Positions 1 to 5,692 of a stretch of DNA of 7,076 bases are shown piece after piece (within the stretch, counting starts at the first letter, position 1; each line of letters begins with the position of its first letter). The notes below the pieces were generated by a model that did no database searches, was not told the DNA's origin, and worked only from the letters and a program-made list of their open reading frames with translations. The stretch comes from Acidimicrobiia bacterium (GTDB lineage Bacteria; Actinomycetota; Acidimicrobiia; Acidimicrobiales; JACDCH01). The position numbers and the translations under genes were made by a program. Where the stretch lies: positions 1-7,076 of the forward strand of contig JACDCH010000290.1 in the NCBI GenBank assembly GCA_013694495.1, written 5' to 3'.

Positions 1-26
1 TGTCGGACCTGCTCGCCGCCTGGTAG
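1..26 (+). CDS. possible 3' end of a convergent gene (partial)
   Basis: Reading from base 3, the last codons give S-D-L-L-A-A-W followed by TAG at 24-26, an acceptable C-terminus for a protein whose body lies left of the window. The stop lies inside a palindrome that also contains the stop of the kinase gene on the opposite strand, as expected for a tightly packed convergent pair. Only seven codons are visible, so neither family nor function can be assigned. This could equally be non-coding sequence with a chance stop. Confidence 0.35.
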
Positions 27-39
27 CGCCGGGCGCTAC
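23..39. terminator. short palindromic hairpin holding two opposing stop codons
   Basis: GTAGCGC (23-29) and GCGCTAC (33-39) pair perfectly over 7 bp around the loop CGG. The hairpin includes TAG 24-26 on the + strand and the TAG stop of the kinase (36-38) on the - strand. Being symmetric, it could end transcripts from both directions. There is no T-tract on either side, which is common in high-GC actinobacteria but leaves the terminator role as an inference. Confidence 0.45.
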
Positions 40-1040
40 GGGAGGCCGGCGGCGTCGGCCAGCTCGCGGAGCGACACCGCGGGGCGGGGCCCGACGTGGC
101 CGATCACCTCGGCGGCCGCCAGCGAGCCCAGCCGCCCGCTGGTCTCGAGGTCGGCGCCGCGGCACAGCGCGTACAGCGCCCCGGCGGCGTAGAGGTCACC
201 GGCGCCGGTGGTGTCGACCAGCTCCTCGATCGGCTCGGCCGGGATGGCGTGCGTCTCGGATGCGCTGACGACGACCGAGCCTTTCGCCCCGCACGTGAGG
301 TAGGCGAGCTCGCAGCGGCCCCGCACGATGTCGATGGCCTCGTCGAACGACGGCGTGCGGAACATCGAGCAGATCTCGTCCTCGTTGGCGAAGAGCACGT
401 CGATGCCCCGGTCGAGGAGGGCGAGGAAGTCGTCGCGGTGCCGGTCGACGCAGAAGCCATCGGACAGCGAGAAGGCGAACTTCGTGGTCGGGCTGGCCGC
501 GGCCAACTCCATGGCCCGCACCACCGCGTCCTCGCCGGGGCCCTTGTCCCACAGGTAGCCCTCGACGTAGACGAACGTGGCCGCGTCGACCACGCCCTGG
601 CTCACGTCGTCGGCACCGATCTCGGCGGCGATGCCGAGGTTCGTGTTCATCGTGCGCTGCGCGTCGGGCGTCACCAGGATCAGGCTCCGGCCGGTGGGGG
701 CCGCGTGCGACGACGGGGCCGCCGCGGTGTCGAAGTCGACCCCCGACGCCCGCATGTCGTGGCGGTACACGGCCCCGAGCTGGTCGTCGCGCACCTTGCC
801 GATGAAGCCGGCTGTGCCGCCGAGGGCGGCGACGCCGACCGCGGTGTTGGCCGCCGAGCCCCCCGAGGTCTCGAACGCCGGCGGCATGGCTGCGTACAGC
901 TCCTCGGCCCGGTCGGCCTCGATCAGCTGCATCGAGCCCTTCACGAGCTGCTGGCGGTCGAGGAAGGCGTCGTCGGCATGGGCGATGACGTCGACGATGG
1001 CGTTGCCGATGGCGAGCACGTCACTCATCGGTGCGTCCAT
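36..1040 (-). CDS. PfkB-family carbohydrate/nucleoside kinase, adenosine-kinase-like
   Basis: A complete 334-residue cytoplasmic kinase of the ribokinase/PfkB superfamily, expected to transfer the ATP gamma-phosphate to a hydroxymethyl group of a sugar or nucleoside. The N-terminal substrate-binding segment GNAIVD lies at residues 12-17 and the glycine-rich SGGSAANT at about 59-66. The NEDE motif is at about 219-222. The C-terminal signature DTTGAGD is at 276-282, with D282 the expected catalytic base. The GNAIVD start, the KGSMQLI segment and the overall length resemble bacterial adenosine-kinase-like members more than fructokinases or ribokinases, but the substrate cannot be fixed from sequence alone. 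The start shown is an ATG preceded by a weak GGA at about 5 bases. A second ATG at residue 5 (codon 1028-1026) would begin MSDVLAIGN and is equally plausible. The gene is divergent from the aminopeptidase and lies alone on its strand. Confidence 0.92.
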   Translation of the reverse strand: MDAPMSDVLAIGNAIVDVIAHADDAFLDRQQLVKGSMQLIEADRAEELYAAMPPAFETSGGSAANTAVGVAALGGTAGFIGKVRDDQLGAVYRHDMRASGVDFDTAAAPSSHAAPTGRSLILVTPDAQRTMNTNLGIAAEIGADDVSQGVVDAATFVYVEGYLWDKGPGEDAVVRAMELAAASPTTKFAFSLSDGFCVDRHRDDFLALLDRGIDVLFANEDEICSMFRTPSFDEAIDIVRGRCELAYLTCGAKGSVVVSASETHAIPAEPIEELVDTTGAGDLYAAGALYALCRGADLETSGRLGSLAAAEVIGHVGPRPAVSLRELADAAGLP

Positions 1041-1120
1041 CCAGTTCCAGGTGAGTTCACGAGATTCGCCTCAACGGGGCACCGATGACAGGCGGCTTCG
1101 CCGCGGAGAAGGGCTGTGAC

Positions 1121-1210
1121 ATGGTTCGCTCGCACTTCGTGCTCACCCACGGGGAGAGGAAGGTAGCGGTCCACGAACCGCCGACCAGCACCCCGCGGAC
1201 CCCGCGGTAG
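1121..1210 (+). CDS. possible small ORF (29 codons) before the aminopeptidase
   Basis: An ATG at 1121 opens a 29-codon frame ending in TAG at 1208-1210, nine bases before the aminopeptidase start and in the same frame as it. It is preceded by a good ribosome-binding-like stretch, GGAGAAGGG at 1105-1113, seven bases from the ATG. This is the best such site among the starts in this window. The peptide begins MVRSHFVLTHGERK and ends in a Pro/Thr/Arg-rich tail. I recognise no family, and there is no signal peptide or membrane segment. It may be a leader peptide, a small protein or a chance frame, since stop-free runs are common at this GC content. Confidence 0.25.
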   Translation: MVRSHFVLTHGERKVAVHEPPTSTPRTPR

Positions 1211-1213
1211 CTT
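1208..1213 (+). promoter_or_regulatory. putative -10 hexamer of a leaderless aminopeptidase transcript
   Basis: TAGCTT fits the actinobacterial TANNNT -10 pattern and ends six bases before the ATG at 1220, so transcription would start at or next to the start codon. There is no Shine-Dalgarno sequence in the bases just before that ATG, which agrees with leaderless translation. No convincing -35 box is seen 16-18 bases upstream. The same bases hold the stop codon of the small ORF. Confidence 0.45.
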
Positions 1214-1219
1214 GCCCCG

Positions 1220-3790
1220 ATGCCCGAGCTGGACCCCTACCGGCTGCCCACGACCGTCAGCCCCTCTCGTTACACGCTGGAGCTCGAACCCGACCTCGAC
1301 GCAGCCACCTTCACCGGCACGGTCGCCATCGACGTCACGGTGAACGAACCGGTCGAGCAGATCGTCCTCAACGCCCTCGAGCTCGAGATCGACGAGGCCT
1401 GGGTCGAGCTGGGCGACGGCGAGCGGCTCGAGGCCACCGTCACCCTCGACGAACCCACCGAGCGGGCCCACCTCTCGCTGTCAGGGAGCGCGCCGGCCGG
1501 GCCCGCAGTCCTCCACGCCCGCTTCCGGGGGATCCTCAACGACAAGCTGAGCGGCTTCTACCGGTCGACCTTCGTCGGCGACGACGGCAGCCCGAACGTG
1601 ATCGCCACCACCCAGATGGAGGCCACCTACGCCCGCAAGGCCTTCCCGTGCTGGGACGAGCCGGCGGCCAAGGCCACGTTCGTCGTGTCGCTCGTGGTGC
1701 CCGAGGAGCTCGTGGCCGTGTCCAACGGCGCCGAGGTCAGCCGCGAGCCGGCCGGCGCAGGCAAGGTCCGGGTCAGCTACGCCGAGACGATGAAGATGTC
1801 CACCTACCTGGTGGCCTTCGTGGTCGGGCCGATGGAGATCACCGACCCGATCGACGTCGACGGCACCCCGCTGCGGCTCGTCTGCCCACCGGGCAAGAAG
1901 CACCTGGCGCCGTACGCGCTCGACGTCGCCGCCGCTTGCCTGCGCTGGTTCACCGAGTACTACGGCATCGGCTACCCGGGCGGGAAGATGGACCTCATCG
2001 CCGTGCCCGACTTCGCCTTCGGGGCGATGGAGAACACGGGCTGCATCACCTTCCGCGAGGTGCTGCTGCTGGTCGACCCGGAGTCGGCCACCACCCCCGA
2101 GCTCATGGCGCTCACCGACGTGGTGAACCACGAGATCGCCCACATGTGGTTCGGCAACCTCGTGACGATGGGATGGTGGGAGGGCATCTGGCTCAACGAG
2201 GCCTTCGCCACGTTCATGGAGACCAAGGCCACCGAGGCCTACCGGCCGGGCTGGCAGCGCTGGGTCGAGTTCGGCCTGTCGCGCAGCCAGGCGATGGAGG
2301 TCGACGCCCTCGACAGCACGCGGCCCATCGAGTTCCCCGTCGTCTCCCCCGACGACGCCGAGGGGATGTTCGACGTCCTCACCTACGAGAAGGGCTGCGC
2401 CGTGCTGCGCATGCTCGAGCAGTACCTCGGCGAGGACCGCTTCCGCGACGGCATCCGCCTCTACCTCGCCAGCCACGCCTACGGGAACACGCAGACCACC
2501 GATCTGTGGGACGCCATCGAGGCCGCCGCCGGCGAGCCGGTCCGCAAGATCATGGACAGCTGGATCTACCAGGGCGGCTACCCGATCGTGGGGGTCGAGC
2601 AGCTCGGCGACACGAGCCTGCGCCTGCGCCAGGAGCGCTTCCGGCTGTCGGCGGCCACCGCGCCCGACGGGCCCGAGACGCCCAACCCGGGCCTGGGCGA
2701 CGAGTGGATCGTCCCGGTCGTCCTGCGGATGTCGGTCGACGGCGTCGAGCGCACCGAACGGCTCCTGCTCGACGCCCCCGAGTCCGACCTCGACCTCGGC
2801 GGCCACGTCGACTGGGTCCTCGTCAACGAAGGCGGCCACGGCTTCTATCGGGTGCGCTACAGCGGCGCCCTCCGCTCGGCGCTGGTCGCCCACGGCGTCG
2901 GCTCCCTCGACATCCTCGAGCGCTACTGCCTGCTCGACGACACGTTCGCCTCGGTCCAGGCCGGCGCGGCGTCGGCCGCCGACTTCCTCGGGCTGGCCCG
3001 GGCCTACGCCGACGAGACCGACGTCGCGGTGTGGAAGCGGCTGAGCGACAGCCTCGGCTACCTCGACCGGTCCGTGCCCGACTCGAAGCGCGACGGCTTC
3101 GCGTCGACCGTGCGGGCCATCGCCGCCCCGGCCCTGCGCCGCCTCGGGAGCAGCCCGTCGACGGACGAGGACGACCGCACCCGCGAGCTGCGCGGCGTGC
3201 TGCTGATCGTCGCCGCGCTGTACGGCACCGACAAGGACGCCGTGGCCGAGGCCCGGCGCCTGCGGGAGGCCGCCATCGCCGAGCCCGGCTCGATCGACCC
3301 GGCGCTGGTGGCGGCGGCCGCCCGGGTGGTGTCGGAGACGGGCGACGTGTCCGACTTCGAGCGGGGCCTCGAGCGCTACCACGCCGCCGCGACGCCGCAG
3401 GAGGAGATGCGCGAGCTCTACTCGCTCGGCCGCTACCGCGACGACGCGGTCATGGACCGGGTCCTCGAGCTGTCGCTGACGGAGTTCCGCACGCAGAACG
3501 CGCCGTACCTCCTCCGCATCGCGCTGCAGAACCGCGAGCAGGGGCCGCGCGTGTGGCGCTGGGTGCGGCAGAACTGGGACGCCGTCAACGAGCGCTTCCC
3601 GTCGAACTCGATCGTCCGCCTGCTCGACGGCATCGCCGCCCTCGACGACGAGAAGGTCGCCGCCGACGTCCGTGCCTTCTTCGCCGAGCACCCGGTGCCC
3701 CAGGGCGCCCAGCAGCTGGCCCAGCACCTCGAGCGCCAGCAGGTCGCCGTCGCCGTCCGCCAGCGCGAGGCCGCCGCCGGCGGCGCCTGA
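1220..3790 (+). CDS. pepN: M1-family zinc aminopeptidase (PepN type)
   Basis: A complete 856-residue metallopeptidase that removes N-terminal residues from peptides, normally cytoplasmic. No signal peptide is visible. An N-terminal beta-rich domain (about 1-215) precedes the thermolysin-like catalytic domain. The substrate-amino-group motif GAMEN is at 268-272. The zinc site HEIAH is at 304-308 with the third ligand E327 in LNEAF, giving the family pattern HExxH-18x-E. E305 is the expected general base and Y389 in the TYEKG stretch is the expected transition-state tyrosine. The segment WVLVNEGGHGFYRVRY (531-546) marks entry to the helical ERAP1-like C-terminal domain, which runs to about 830. 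Length and all key residues match intact actinobacterial aminopeptidase N proteins of about 850 residues. The ATG is chosen because the protein then begins with the usual short lead into the first strand (YRLPTTVSPSRYTLELEPDL). An in-frame stop lies nine bases upstream. A strong hairpin follows the stop codon directly. Confidence 0.96.
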   Translation: MPELDPYRLPTTVSPSRYTLELEPDLDAATFTGTVAIDVTVNEPVEQIVLNALELEIDEAWVELGDGERLEATVTLDEPTERAHLSLSGSAPAGPAVLHARFRGILNDKLSGFYRSTFVGDDGSPNVIATTQMEATYARKAFPCWDEPAAKATFVVSLVVPEELVAVSNGAEVSREPAGAGKVRVSYAETMKMSTYLVAFVVGPMEITDPIDVDGTPLRLVCPPGKKHLAPYALDVAAACLRWFTEYYGIGYPGGKMDLIAVPDFAFGAMENTGCITFREVLLLVDPESATTPELMALTDVVNHEIAHMWFGNLVTMGWWEGIWLNEAFATFMETKATEAYRPGWQRWVEFGLSRSQAMEVDALDSTRPIEFPVVSPDDAEGMFDVLTYEKGCAVLRMLEQYLGEDRFRDGIRLYLASHAYGNTQTTDLWDAIEAAAGEPVRKIMDSWIYQGGYPIVGVEQLGDTSLRLRQERFRLSAATAPDGPETPNPGLGDEWIVPVVLRMSVDGVERTERLLLDAPESDLDLGGHVDWVLVNEGGHGFYRVRYSGALRSALVAHGVGSLDILERYCLLDDTFASVQAGAASAADFLGLARAYADETDVAVWKRLSDSLGYLDRSVPDSKRDGFASTVRAIAAPALRRLGSSPSTDEDDRTRELRGVLLIVAALYGTDKDAVAEARRLREAAIAEPGSIDPALVAAAARVVSETGDVSDFERGLERYHAAATPQEEMRELYSLGRYRDDAVMDRVLELSLTEFRTQNAPYLLRIALQNREQGPRVWRWVRQNWDAVNERFPSNSIVRLLDGIAALDDEKVAADVRAFFAEHPVPQGAQQLAQHLERQQVAVAVRQREAAAGGA

Positions 3791-3815
3791 ACCTTCGACC
3801 TGCCCGGTCGAAGGT
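3791..3815 (+). terminator. terminator-like hairpin after the aminopeptidase
   Basis: ACCTTCGACC (3791-3800) and GGTCGAAGGT (3806-3815) form a perfect 10-bp stem around the five-base loop TGCCC. The stem begins on the base after the TGA stop codon. No T-run follows, so it would be a non-canonical intrinsic terminator or a 3'-end stabiliser. Its position is the main support for the role. Confidence 0.7.
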
Positions 3816-3868
3816 CAAGAGCACGGCGGCGGGCGTTGGTGGCGGCCGGGGGGCGGCGGGGCTCGCGC

Positions 3869-3916
3869 ACCGGAGGGTGCCAGCAGGACCGTACGGCCAT
3901 GTACACACCCTCCGGT
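3869..3916. repeat. 48-base hairpin repeat, copy 1
   Basis: ACCGGAGGGTG (3869-3879) pairs perfectly with CACCCTCCGGT (3906-3916) around a 26-base loop. The loop contains GCAGGACCGT and CATGT, which are shared with copy 2. In copy 1 the middle of the loop is the palindrome CCGTACGG. The element lies between two convergent genes and its strand is unknown. It may be a bidirectional terminator, a structured RNA or a palindromic mobile-type repeat. Confidence 0.8.
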
Positions 3917-3930
3917 CGTCCGGCGCGCCA

Positions 3931-3978
3931 ACCGATGGGTGCAGGCAGGACCGTTCCGTCATGTCCACACCCATCGGT
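3931..3978. repeat. 48-base hairpin repeat, copy 2
   Basis: ACCGATGGGTG (3931-3941) pairs perfectly with CACCCATCGGT (3968-3978) around a loop of exactly 26 bases, as in copy 1. It starts 62 bases after copy 1, with a 14-base spacer that holds the 8-base palindrome GGCGCGCC. The loops agree at 20 of 26 positions. The stems differ at two base pairs, G:C to A:T and A:T to T:A, each changed on both arms. Confidence 0.8.
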
Positions 3979-3992
3979 CGCGCGGCGGCCGT

Positions 3993-4006
3993 CGAGCGTA
4001 CGCTCG
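3993..4006. repeat. 14-base perfect palindrome
   Basis: CGAGCGTACGCTCG is a perfect dyad with no loop, placed 14 bases after the second hairpin repeat. It could be a site for a dimeric DNA-binding protein or simply part of the palindrome-rich spacer. No function can be shown from the sequence. Confidence 0.5.
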
Positions 4007-4124
4007 TCCGTTGCGCGTGCGCGGAACCGCACCGCAGCCGGGTAGGTGCACGCAGAACGGGTTGGCGCACGCAGGTGGAGGCACCGAACGGGCGCCGTCG
4101 ACCAGCGCCGCCGCCGTCGCGCCC
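4007..4124. other. rest of the convergent spacer, no gene seen
   Basis: This stretch, in the 377-base gap between the aminopeptidase and the M23 peptidase, has no convincing gene. It holds GGTGCACGCAGAACGG at 4045-4060, which agrees with part of hairpin copy 2 at 13 of 16 positions. It also holds direct repeats of GCACGCAG (4048, 4067) and GAACGGG (4055, 4086), and a short GGTG-GAGG-CACC hairpin at 4074-4085. Open frames that cross it on both strands look like by-products of high GC and of the repeats. Confidence 0.5.
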
Positions 4125-4166
4125 TTGACCTTGACCTTGACCCTGACCTCGACCTTGCCCGCGACC
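4125..4166. repeat. degenerate 6-base tandem repeat (TTGACC)
   Basis: Seven hexamer units run head to tail: three exact TTGACC copies (4125-4142), then CTGACC, TCGACC, TTGCCC and GCGACC. The array ends just before the stop codon of the M23 peptidase (4168-4170), so it forms the start of that gene's 3' untranslated region, where it reads GGTCAA on the coding strand. It is probably a slippage-born minisatellite. No role is evident. Confidence 0.75.
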
Positions 4167-4167
4167 T

Positions 4168-5610
4168 TCAGGAGCGGAGGCGGGAGACGCGCTGGGCGTA
4201 CTCGGGGGAGGTGAGGATGCCGGGGACGAGGGCGGCGGCGCCCTGGGCCGACCAATGCTCGAGGCCGGGGCCGTCGGGCGAGCGCTCGAGCATGGCCACG
4301 TAGGCGAGAACGACCCGCACCCACTCCCGCAGGGCCCTGGCGTTCTCGGACGACTCGGAGAAGCCGATCATCACCTGGCCCCGGGTGGCGTTGCCGCGGT
4401 CGAGCTGCTGGGTCCAGTACGCCCGGCCGGCGGCGTCAGGGGCCCGGCCGAGGACGTTCTGGTACACGAGGTCGACGAACTCGGCGTTGGGGAGGGCGCC
4501 GTAGGCGGTGCGGAACTCGGAGCTGTCGGCGAACGCCTGCGACACGGTGGCCAGCGGCGTGCCCGTCGCCAGCCGGTCGATCCAGTAGAGGAGCCCCGCG
4601 GTGTCGGGGATGCGATGGAAGTACGCCTCGTAGAGGCGGGCGGCCGGCGCCACCTTGGCCTCGAACTCCGGCGCGGCGAGGAGCTGACCGACGAACGTGG
4701 CCGCGGTCTCGCGCCCGCCGAGCAGGCGATCGGTCCAGTACGTGCGGCCCGCCGCATCGGGCGCCCGGCCGTAGAAGTCCTGGTACTGGCGCTCGACGAG
4801 CTCGCCGGCCGTGACGAAGGGGGTCCAGCGGTCGTCGACGAGGGTGGCGGTGCCGCCGCTGCTGCCACCGCACCGCTCGGGGTGGGCCATGGCGTCGCGC
4901 AGGCTGAGCGTCGGGTTCACCGCGTCGTAGCCGAGCGCGGGGTCTTCCTTCGACCAGTGCACGCCCACGGGCCGGGGGGTGCGGATCTCGAAGTGGATGT
5001 GCGGACCCGTGTTCTCGGCGTTGCCCGAGTCGCCGAGGAAGCCGAGGACCTGGCCCGAGGTGACGGTGGACCCAACGTCGAGCCCGGCGGCGAAGACGTG
5101 CTGCGGCGCGGCCAGGTTGTCCTCGGGGGTGACGCCCGGCGTGTCGTTGTTGAGGTGGATGAAGACGTAGGTCCAGCCCGCGGCGTCGCGCACGGCGATG
5201 CGGTTGCCGGGGCCGCCGGGGTTGCTGTTGGAGCTGTAGCCCGACTCGTTGCGGACGGTGCCGCCGCCGGCGGGGTCGTAGTCGAGCGTGGGATGGGCGT
5301 AGTACAGCTCGACGATCGTGCCGGCGACCGGGGAGAGCACGCGGCGCATCTTGAGCGCCTGCACGCTCATGATGTCGTTGCCGTCGTGGGTGGGGCGGCT
5401 GGCGGAGCGGAAGGTGTCGGTCCAGTACGTGGTGGCGGGCGACGACGACGGCGGCGACCCGACGAACGAGGGGCCCTCGACCGGGAAGCAGATCGTGCGG
5501 GTGGACGGCGCGGTCTGGGCCGAGGCGGGCGCCGACGCGGTGGGCGCGAGCCCGGCCACCACGAGGGCGGTCGCGAGCAGGCGGCGGAGGCTTCGGGAGG
5601 GGTTCGTCAC
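4168..5610 (-). CDS. secreted M23 metallopeptidase with four DUF4214-like repeats
   Basis: A complete 480-residue exported protein, probably a peptidoglycan endopeptidase. Residues 1-31 form a signal peptide: arginines at 6, 9 and 10, a hydrophobic core, and a likely cut after ASA at 29-31. The LytM/M23 domain spans about 75-210 with all expected metal and catalytic residues: H75 and D79 in HDGND, H152 in IHLNN, and H204 and H206 in HIHFE. Cys41 and Cys247 flank the domain and could form a disulfide. From about 268 to 475 come four repeats of about 50 residues with the DUF4214 pattern (hydrophobic-Y, GRxPDxxG, YW, then a SxEF-like end). They are centred on GRAPDAAG 281-288, HRIPDTAG 332-339, GRAPDAAG 388-395 and ERSPDGPG 442-449. 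The role of DUF4214 is not established; wall or surface attachment is a guess. The start is GTG, with no Shine-Dalgarno sequence but a TAGGTT hexamer nine bases upstream. Confidence 0.93.
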   Translation of the reverse strand: MTNPSRSLRRLLATALVVAGLAPTASAPASAQTAPSTRTICFPVEGPSFVGSPPSSSPATTYWTDTFRSASRPTHDGNDIMSVQALKMRRVLSPVAGTIVELYYAHPTLDYDPAGGGTVRNESGYSSNSNPGGPGNRIAVRDAAGWTYVFIHLNNDTPGVTPEDNLAAPQHVFAAGLDVGSTVTSGQVLGFLGDSGNAENTGPHIHFEIRTPRPVGVHWSKEDPALGYDAVNPTLSLRDAMAHPERCGGSSGGTATLVDDRWTPFVTAGELVERQYQDFYGRAPDAAGRTYWTDRLLGGRETAATFVGQLLAAPEFEAKVAPAARLYEAYFHRIPDTAGLLYWIDRLATGTPLATVSQAFADSSEFRTAYGALPNAEFVDLVYQNVLGRAPDAAGRAYWTQQLDRGNATRGQVMIGFSESSENARALREWVRVVLAYVAMLERSPDGPGLEHWSAQGAAALVPGILTSPEYAQRVSRLRS

Positions 5611-5619
5611 GCGTTCGTA

Positions 5620-5625
5620 AACCTA
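5620..5625 (-). promoter_or_regulatory. putative -10 hexamer of the M23 peptidase gene
   Basis: On the coding strand TAGGTT matches TANNNT and ends nine bases before the GTG start, so the transcript would have almost no leader. No Shine-Dalgarno sequence is present in the same interval. No clear -35 box is seen at the normal distance. This suggests the gene has its own promoter rather than depending on the upstream YhhN gene. Confidence 0.4.
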
Positions 5626-5665
5626 CGGCAACACGATCGACGGATGCGACCGAACCTTGTGGATC

Positions 5666-5683
5666 GGCGGCCCGGGCGCCGCC
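5666..5683 (-). terminator. GC-rich hairpin after the YhhN-family gene
   Basis: GGCGGC (5666-5671) pairs with GCCGCC (5678-5683) around a six-base loop, beginning nine bases past the YhhN stop codon on the coding strand. There is no T-tract. It may end or weaken transcription before the M23 gene 82 bases downstream. In sequence this rich in GC such stems also arise by chance. Confidence 0.35.
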
Positions 5684-5692
5684 CTTGAGGGG

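Noticed and set aside
96..1088. A 330-codon + strand frame opposite the PfkB-family kinase.
   Set aside because: It is a mirror of the kinase gene and has no family motif. The kinase signatures on the - strand are unambiguous.
1122..1179. GGTTCG and CGAACC as arms of a large hairpin in the divergent spacer.
   Set aside because: Only six bases pair, over a loop of about 46 bases. This is easily explained by chance.
1481..3727. A 748-codon open frame antisense to the aminopeptidase, and an 826-codon frame on the + strand from 1648.
   Set aside because: Both overlap a gene with an intact catalytic motif set. Their products are biased to Arg, Gly, Ala, Val and Pro with no recognisable domain, as expected of alternative frames in high-GC DNA.
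3831..3861. G-rich run as a possible G-quadruplex.
   Set aside because: It lacks four evenly spaced runs of three or more G with short loops, and such runs are common at this GC content.
3869..3978. The repeated units considered as a CRISPR array.
   Set aside because: There are only two units, the internal palindrome is too long, there is no constant-repeat/variable-spacer pattern, and no cas gene is near. The variation lies within the units.
3836..4045. Short ORFs on both strands crossing the paired hairpins, which give similar peptides from each copy.
   Set aside because: The similarity comes from the DNA repeat. The 62-base period is not a multiple of three, so the two copies are read in different frames, and none of the ORFs has a ribosome site or family.
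4255..5688. A 477-codon + strand frame opposite the M23 peptidase.
   Set aside because: Low-complexity Gly/Arg/Ala/Val-rich product with no motifs. The opposite strand has a signal peptide and a full M23 active site.
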